Part shown: in pieces, positions 61,361 to 64,000 of the stretch
Position numbering within the stretch: the first letter of the stretch is position 1
Layout of the letters: each line of letters starts with the position of its first letter
From: Arthrobacter bussei
Lineage (GTDB): Bacteria > Actinomycetota > Actinomycetes > Actinomycetales > Micrococcaceae
Assembly (NCBI RefSeq): GCF_009377195.2
Contig: NZ_VJXX01000001.1
Span: 1,488,001 to 1,552,000 of the forward strand
Direction of reading: 5' to 3'
Length of the DNA: 64,000 nucleotides
Made by a program: the position numbers and the translations under genes
The notes under the pieces: model-generated
What the model was told of the DNA's origin: nothing
The model's input: the letters and a program-made list of their open reading frames with translations, nothing else
The model's database searches: none

Positions 61361-62242
61361 CTACTCGCGGTTCAGTTTGTCCTGCACTGTTCCCGCCATC
61401 TTCTCGACGGTGTTCGGGATCTCGGTGGTCCCGTAGAACCGGGAGTCCGGGTGGGTGGCCGGCGGCATGGGAGCGCTGGTCGTGGGGCCGTCGTGGTAGG
61501 TGAATTCGCCCTTGCCATCGGGCGAGGGGCCGGACGCCCAGCTGCCCTCCGAGGCCGCCTTGCCGTCCGAGAAGTTGAGGTACTGGTAGGACACCTCGCG
61601 CGCTTCCTTCTTGAGGGGGAAGTTGCTCGGCACGGGGAGTTCCTCCAGCTTGGACTCCTGCAGCTCACGCGCGGCTGCGGTCCACTGGTTCTGGTGCATG
61701 GTGTCGCGGGCCAGCAGGAAGGACAGCATGTCCCGGATCCCGTGATCGTCGGTCATGTGGTAGAGCCGGGCGACCTGGAGGCGGCCCTGCATCTCGGCAT
61801 TGGCGTTGGCCGTGAAATCGGCCAGCAGATTGCCGCTGGCCGTGATGTAGCTGCCCTGCCAGGGGTTGCCGTTGCTGTCGGCCGCACGGGCGCCTGCCCC
61901 GGCGACGATGGCCTGCTGCATGTCGGTGCCACCGATGACCGCGGCCACCGCCGGATCTGCCTGGATGGAGTCCTCGGTGATACCCAGGGGAGCCTTCTCG
62001 AGCAGTTGCGCGATCATGGTCGCGAGCATCTCGACGTGGCCCATCTCCTCTGCACCGATCCCGAAGAGCAGGTCTCGGTACTTGCCCGGGATGTGGGCAT
62101 TCCAGGCCTGGAAGCTGTACTGGAGGGCCACGGTGATCTCGCCGTACTGGCCGCCGAGCACCTCCTGGAGCTTCCGGGCATAGATGGCGTCCGGCTTGTC
62201 GGGCGTCGCCTTGTACTGAAGTTCTTGCTTGTGGAAAAACAC
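61361..62242 (-). CDS. Manganese (non-heme) catalase
   Basis: 293 residues from GTG 62242, chosen because GGGGAGG lies 8 bp upstream and family members begin MFFHKQELQ. The four-helix ferritin-like bundle carries Glu35, Glu66 and His69 (AEEMGHVEML) as first-half ligands, with the partner Glu and His in NANAEMQGRLQVARLY and ARDTMHQNQW. It breaks down hydrogen peroxide in the cytosol with a dimanganese centre. First of a two-gene stress transcript with the DUF4383 gene. Confidence 0.93.
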   Translation of the reverse strand: MFFHKQELQYKATPDKPDAIYARKLQEVLGGQYGEITVALQYSFQAWNAHIPGKYRDLLFGIGAEEMGHVEMLATMIAQLLEKAPLGITEDSIQADPAVAAVIGGTDMQQAIVAGAGARAADSNGNPWQGSYITASGNLLADFTANANAEMQGRLQVARLYHMTDDHGIRDMLSFLLARDTMHQNQWTAAARELQESKLEELPVPSNFPLKKEAREVSYQYLNFSDGKAASEGSWASGPSPDGKGEFTYHDGPTTSAPMPPATHPDSRFYGTTEIPNTVEKMAGTVQDKLNRE

Positions 62243-62415
62243 GGGTGTATACCTCCCCACCTCGGGGCCTCCCCAGGGGTTCCGCTCCTTCTGGAAGCGG
62301 CCGCAGGAGGTCCTCTTGATTCGACGCTAACGGCGACCATAAGATTTTCGGAAGATGCTAAGGCTACTTATTTTGAGGTTGCGGGAAGTGGAGAAAGGGC
62401 TTGCAATCACAAACG

Positions 62416-62427
62416 TAAGCATGCTTA
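62416..62427. promoter_or_regulatory. 12-bp palindrome in the catalase/low-complexity-gene divergent interval
   Basis: TAAGCATGCTTA is a perfect palindrome in the unusually AT-rich stretch 62330-62440 of the divergent promoter region. It could bind a stress regulator; nothing adjacent identifies one. Confidence 0.3.
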
Positions 62428-62524
62428 GCTTCAGTGATACGTCCAGCACGAGATGCCGGGCCAGCACATCGAGAACACGGTGGAGCGTCCGCTTCAAACG
62501 GCAATATCAACGTTAGGAATGACC

Positions 62525-63400
62525 ATGACTACGCAGAATTGGCCGCAGGATCCCCTGGTTCCCTCCACGACCGGCAACGAGTCGTCCACCTCCGACCTCG
62601 GAGCGCACGAGCTCGGCACCACCGGCCAGACCGACGGCAAGGCCTCTGCCGCCAAGGACCAGGCCAAGCAGGTAGGCCAGGACGGCAAGGAAGCAGCGAA
62701 GAACGTCGCCGGAACGGCCACGTCCGAGGCGAAGAACGTCGCCGGGACCGCCGCATCCGAGGCCAAGAGCGTTGCTGCGGAGGCAGGCACCCAGGCCAAG
62801 AACCTCCTGGGCACGGTGACCTCCGAGGTCAAGAGCCAGGCAGGCTCGCAGCAGCAGAAGATCACCGAAGGGATCCGTGGGATCTCCGACGAGCTGAAGT
62901 CGATGGCCGACAAGTCGGACAACCACATGGTGTCCAACCTCGTCCAGCAGGCCTCGCAGCGAACGGACTCTGTTGCCGGCTGGCTCGAAGGCCGCGACGC
63001 GTCAGAAATCCTCGAGGACGTCAAGAGCTTCGCGCGCCGGAAGCCCGGAGCGTTCCTGGCCATCGCCGCAGGCACCGGGCTCGTCGTGGGGCGCCTGACC
63101 CGCGGCCTGACCGGCAATCCCGGCTCCGCCAACGGCAGCGCCACCGGGGGGCAGGGTTCCGCGCCTACGCGCACCGCGGGGACCGGCGGCACCACGACCG
63201 CCGGTTACACCGGGTACACCGAGACGGACTCCGACCTCTACAGCGGCACGCCCGCCACGGGCGGCTTCGACGACACGACCCGCGGGCAGCACGTCGCCGG
63301 ATCCAACCCGGCCTTCGTCGATCCCACCGACGACTACCCCACCATCCCGCCGGGCACGCCCCCGGTCGGCACCCGCGCGAATGACGGGGGCCTGCGCTGA
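62525..63400 (+). CDS. Low-complexity, coiled-coil/amphipathic-repeat protein
   Basis: 291 residues from ATG 62525, where AGGA lies 6 bp upstream; ATG 62519 is the alternative. Residues about 35-110 repeat an Ala/Lys/Glu/Gly pattern (SEAKNVAGTAASEAKSVAAEAG and similar), like LEA-type or nucleoid-associated amphipathic helices. A region at 155-205 (RRKPGAFLAIAAGTGLVVGRLTRG) has one possible membrane helix. The C-terminus is Gly/Thr/Pro-rich. Stress tolerance or membrane association is plausible. One-base overlap with the next gene (TGATG). Confidence 0.78.
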   Translation: MTTQNWPQDPLVPSTTGNESSTSDLGAHELGTTGQTDGKASAAKDQAKQVGQDGKEAAKNVAGTATSEAKNVAGTAASEAKSVAAEAGTQAKNLLGTVTSEVKSQAGSQQQKITEGIRGISDELKSMADKSDNHMVSNLVQQASQRTDSVAGWLEGRDASEILEDVKSFARRKPGAFLAIAAGTGLVVGRLTRGLTGNPGSANGSATGGQGSAPTRTAGTGGTTTAGYTGYTETDSDLYSGTPATGGFDDTTRGQHVAGSNPAFVDPTDDYPTIPPGTPPVGTRANDGGLR

Positions 63401-63852
63401 TGAGTGAGGCATACACCGGCGGCGCGCATCAGGCGGCCGCACCCCTGCCGACGGAGGCCGAGCAGCGCTCAGCCAATGCGTCCGTCGGCGAGCTCCTCGG
63501 GGAGGTGACCAAGGACCTCTCCAAGCTCATGCGCCAGGAAGTGGCCCTGGCGAAGGCCGAAGCGACCGAGTCGGCCAAGAACGCCGGGAAGGGAGCCGGC
63601 ATGTTCGCCGGCGCCGCCCTCGGCGGGCACTTCGTCCTCCTGTTCCTCTCCATCGCCCTGATGTGGGGCCTCGGGGCCCTCATGCCCCTGGGATGGGCCG
63701 CCGTGATCGTGGCCGTCCTCTGGGGGATCATCGCCGCAGTCCTCGCCGTCATGGGCAAGAAGGAAATGAAGAAGGTCAAGGGCCTCCCGCAGACCGCGGA
63801 GACCGTCAAAGAGATTCCGCCGACACTGAAACCAGGTGAGCAGACACGATGA
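63400..63852 (+). CDS. Actino_Holin-X (phage-holin-like) membrane protein
   Basis: 150 residues. Amphipathic start (ASVGELLGEVTKDLSKLMRQEVALAKAEATESAKNAGKGAG), two membrane helices (AALGGHFVLLFLSIALMWGLGALM and GWAAVIVAVLWGIIAAVLAVMG) and a basic tail. This is the putative Actinobacterial Holin-X family, chromosomal and not phage-linked, usually encoded with DUF3618 proteins as here. Role in envelope stress is presumed. Overlaps its neighbours by 1 bp (upstream) and 4 bp (downstream). Confidence 0.9.
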   Translation: MSEAYTGGAHQAAAPLPTEAEQRSANASVGELLGEVTKDLSKLMRQEVALAKAEATESAKNAGKGAGMFAGAALGGHFVLLFLSIALMWGLGALMPLGWAAVIVAVLWGIIAAVLAVMGKKEMKKVKGLPQTAETVKEIPPTLKPGEQTR

Positions 63853-64000
63853 GCCAGACACCAGATGAGATCCGCGCCGACATCGAACGCACGCGTCAGG
63901 AACTCGGCACCGACGTCGACGCCGTAGCCGACAAGGTGAACCCCGCGAATATCGCGCACCGCCAGACCGAGAAGGTCAAGCACAGCTTCAGCAATGTGAA
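63849..64000 (+). CDS. DUF3618 domain protein, N-terminal part (cut by window end)
   Basis: The 50 visible residues start at ATG 63849, which overlaps the holin-X stop by 4 bp. EIRADIERTRQELGTDVDAVADKVNP is the DUF3618 signature. The family member normally continues with a membrane helix. Identity rests on this segment and the adjacent holin-X gene, a standard actinobacterial pair. Confidence 0.88.
   Translation, partial: MSQTPDEIRADIERTRQELGTDVDAVADKVNPANIAHRQTEKVKHSFSNV

Noticed and set aside
63400..63852. Prophage remnant suggested by the holin label
   Set aside because: The Actino_Holin-X family is chromosomal; no other phage gene is present and the DUF3618 neighbour is its usual partner.

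Overview
The window is 64 kb of high-GC actinobacterial chromosome, densely packed with genes on both strands. Several traits point to a soil member of the Micrococcaceae, most likely Arthrobacter in the broad sense: a complete DasR-type N-acetylglucosamine locus, a desferrioxamine-type siderophore operon under an iron box, several GAF and GAF-ANTAR proteins, a DUF4862 gene beside nagA, and strong G/C bias at third codon positions. Genus is an inference from gene content. I saw no tRNA, rRNA, CRISPR array, insertion sequence or prophage.

Left part (1-12 kb): the end of nagA overlaps a DUF4862 gene, then a DMT exporter and a CGNR zinc-finger regulator. A three-gene multiple-monosaccharide ABC importer follows (chvE-mmsA-mmsB, with a perfect 18-bp stem between binding protein and ATPase). 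Then come an orphan AAA ATPase, a PAP2 phosphatase relic, two small membrane proteins and an HSL-type hydrolase.

Middle (12-30 kb) is mostly housekeeping and signalling: an atypical LuxR-type regulator, AlkD-like DNA repair protein, a methionine aminopeptidase divergent from an XRE regulator, MATE exporter, YCII protein, HtrA-like lipoprotein protease, isochorismatase-like hydrolase, DJ-1/AraC regulator, peroxiredoxin, GAF and GAF-ANTAR sensors, a phosphoesterase, a HemK-like methyltransferase, an ECF sigma factor and a LURP-one/scramblase protein. Three genes here (at 21.0, 26.1 and 28.4 kb) share a 45-residue N-terminal module that I do not recognise from named families.

GlcNAc locus (29-33.7 kb): PTS EIIC-nagB-PP2C phosphatase on the minus strand, divergent from EIIB-EIIA-GntR/UTRA regulator on the plus strand. 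A 14-bp palindrome of DasR-operator type lies between them. Imported GlcNAc-6-P would be handled by nagA and nagB.

33.7-43.4 kb: a lipoprotein, two paralogous SEC14/STAS-like proteins, a zinc alcohol dehydrogenase, a CorC/CNNM protein, a DUF4031-HD fusion, a DHFR-like reductase, a sigma factor with a SnoaL-like tail plus a NIPSNAP gene, and an Asp-box protein paired with a ubiquitin-like MoaD/ThiS protein.

Nitrogen/5-oxoproline region (43.6-51.9 kb): ammonium transporter; NRAMP-like transporter plus DUF1445 hydro-lyase; then pxpA-pxpBC(fused)-gntR on the opposite strand. The two operons are 7 kb apart but carry the same 15-bp operator core, so the FadR-type regulator probably controls both.

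Iron region (53.9-60.6 kb): diiron oxidase and CDGSH protein, then iron box, desA, desB, desC, desD. desC carries an in-frame amber codon at residue 21. The right end (60.8-64 kb) is envelope/stress: DUF4383, manganese catalase, a low-complexity protein, an Actino-holin-X-type protein and a DUF3618 gene cut by the window edge.
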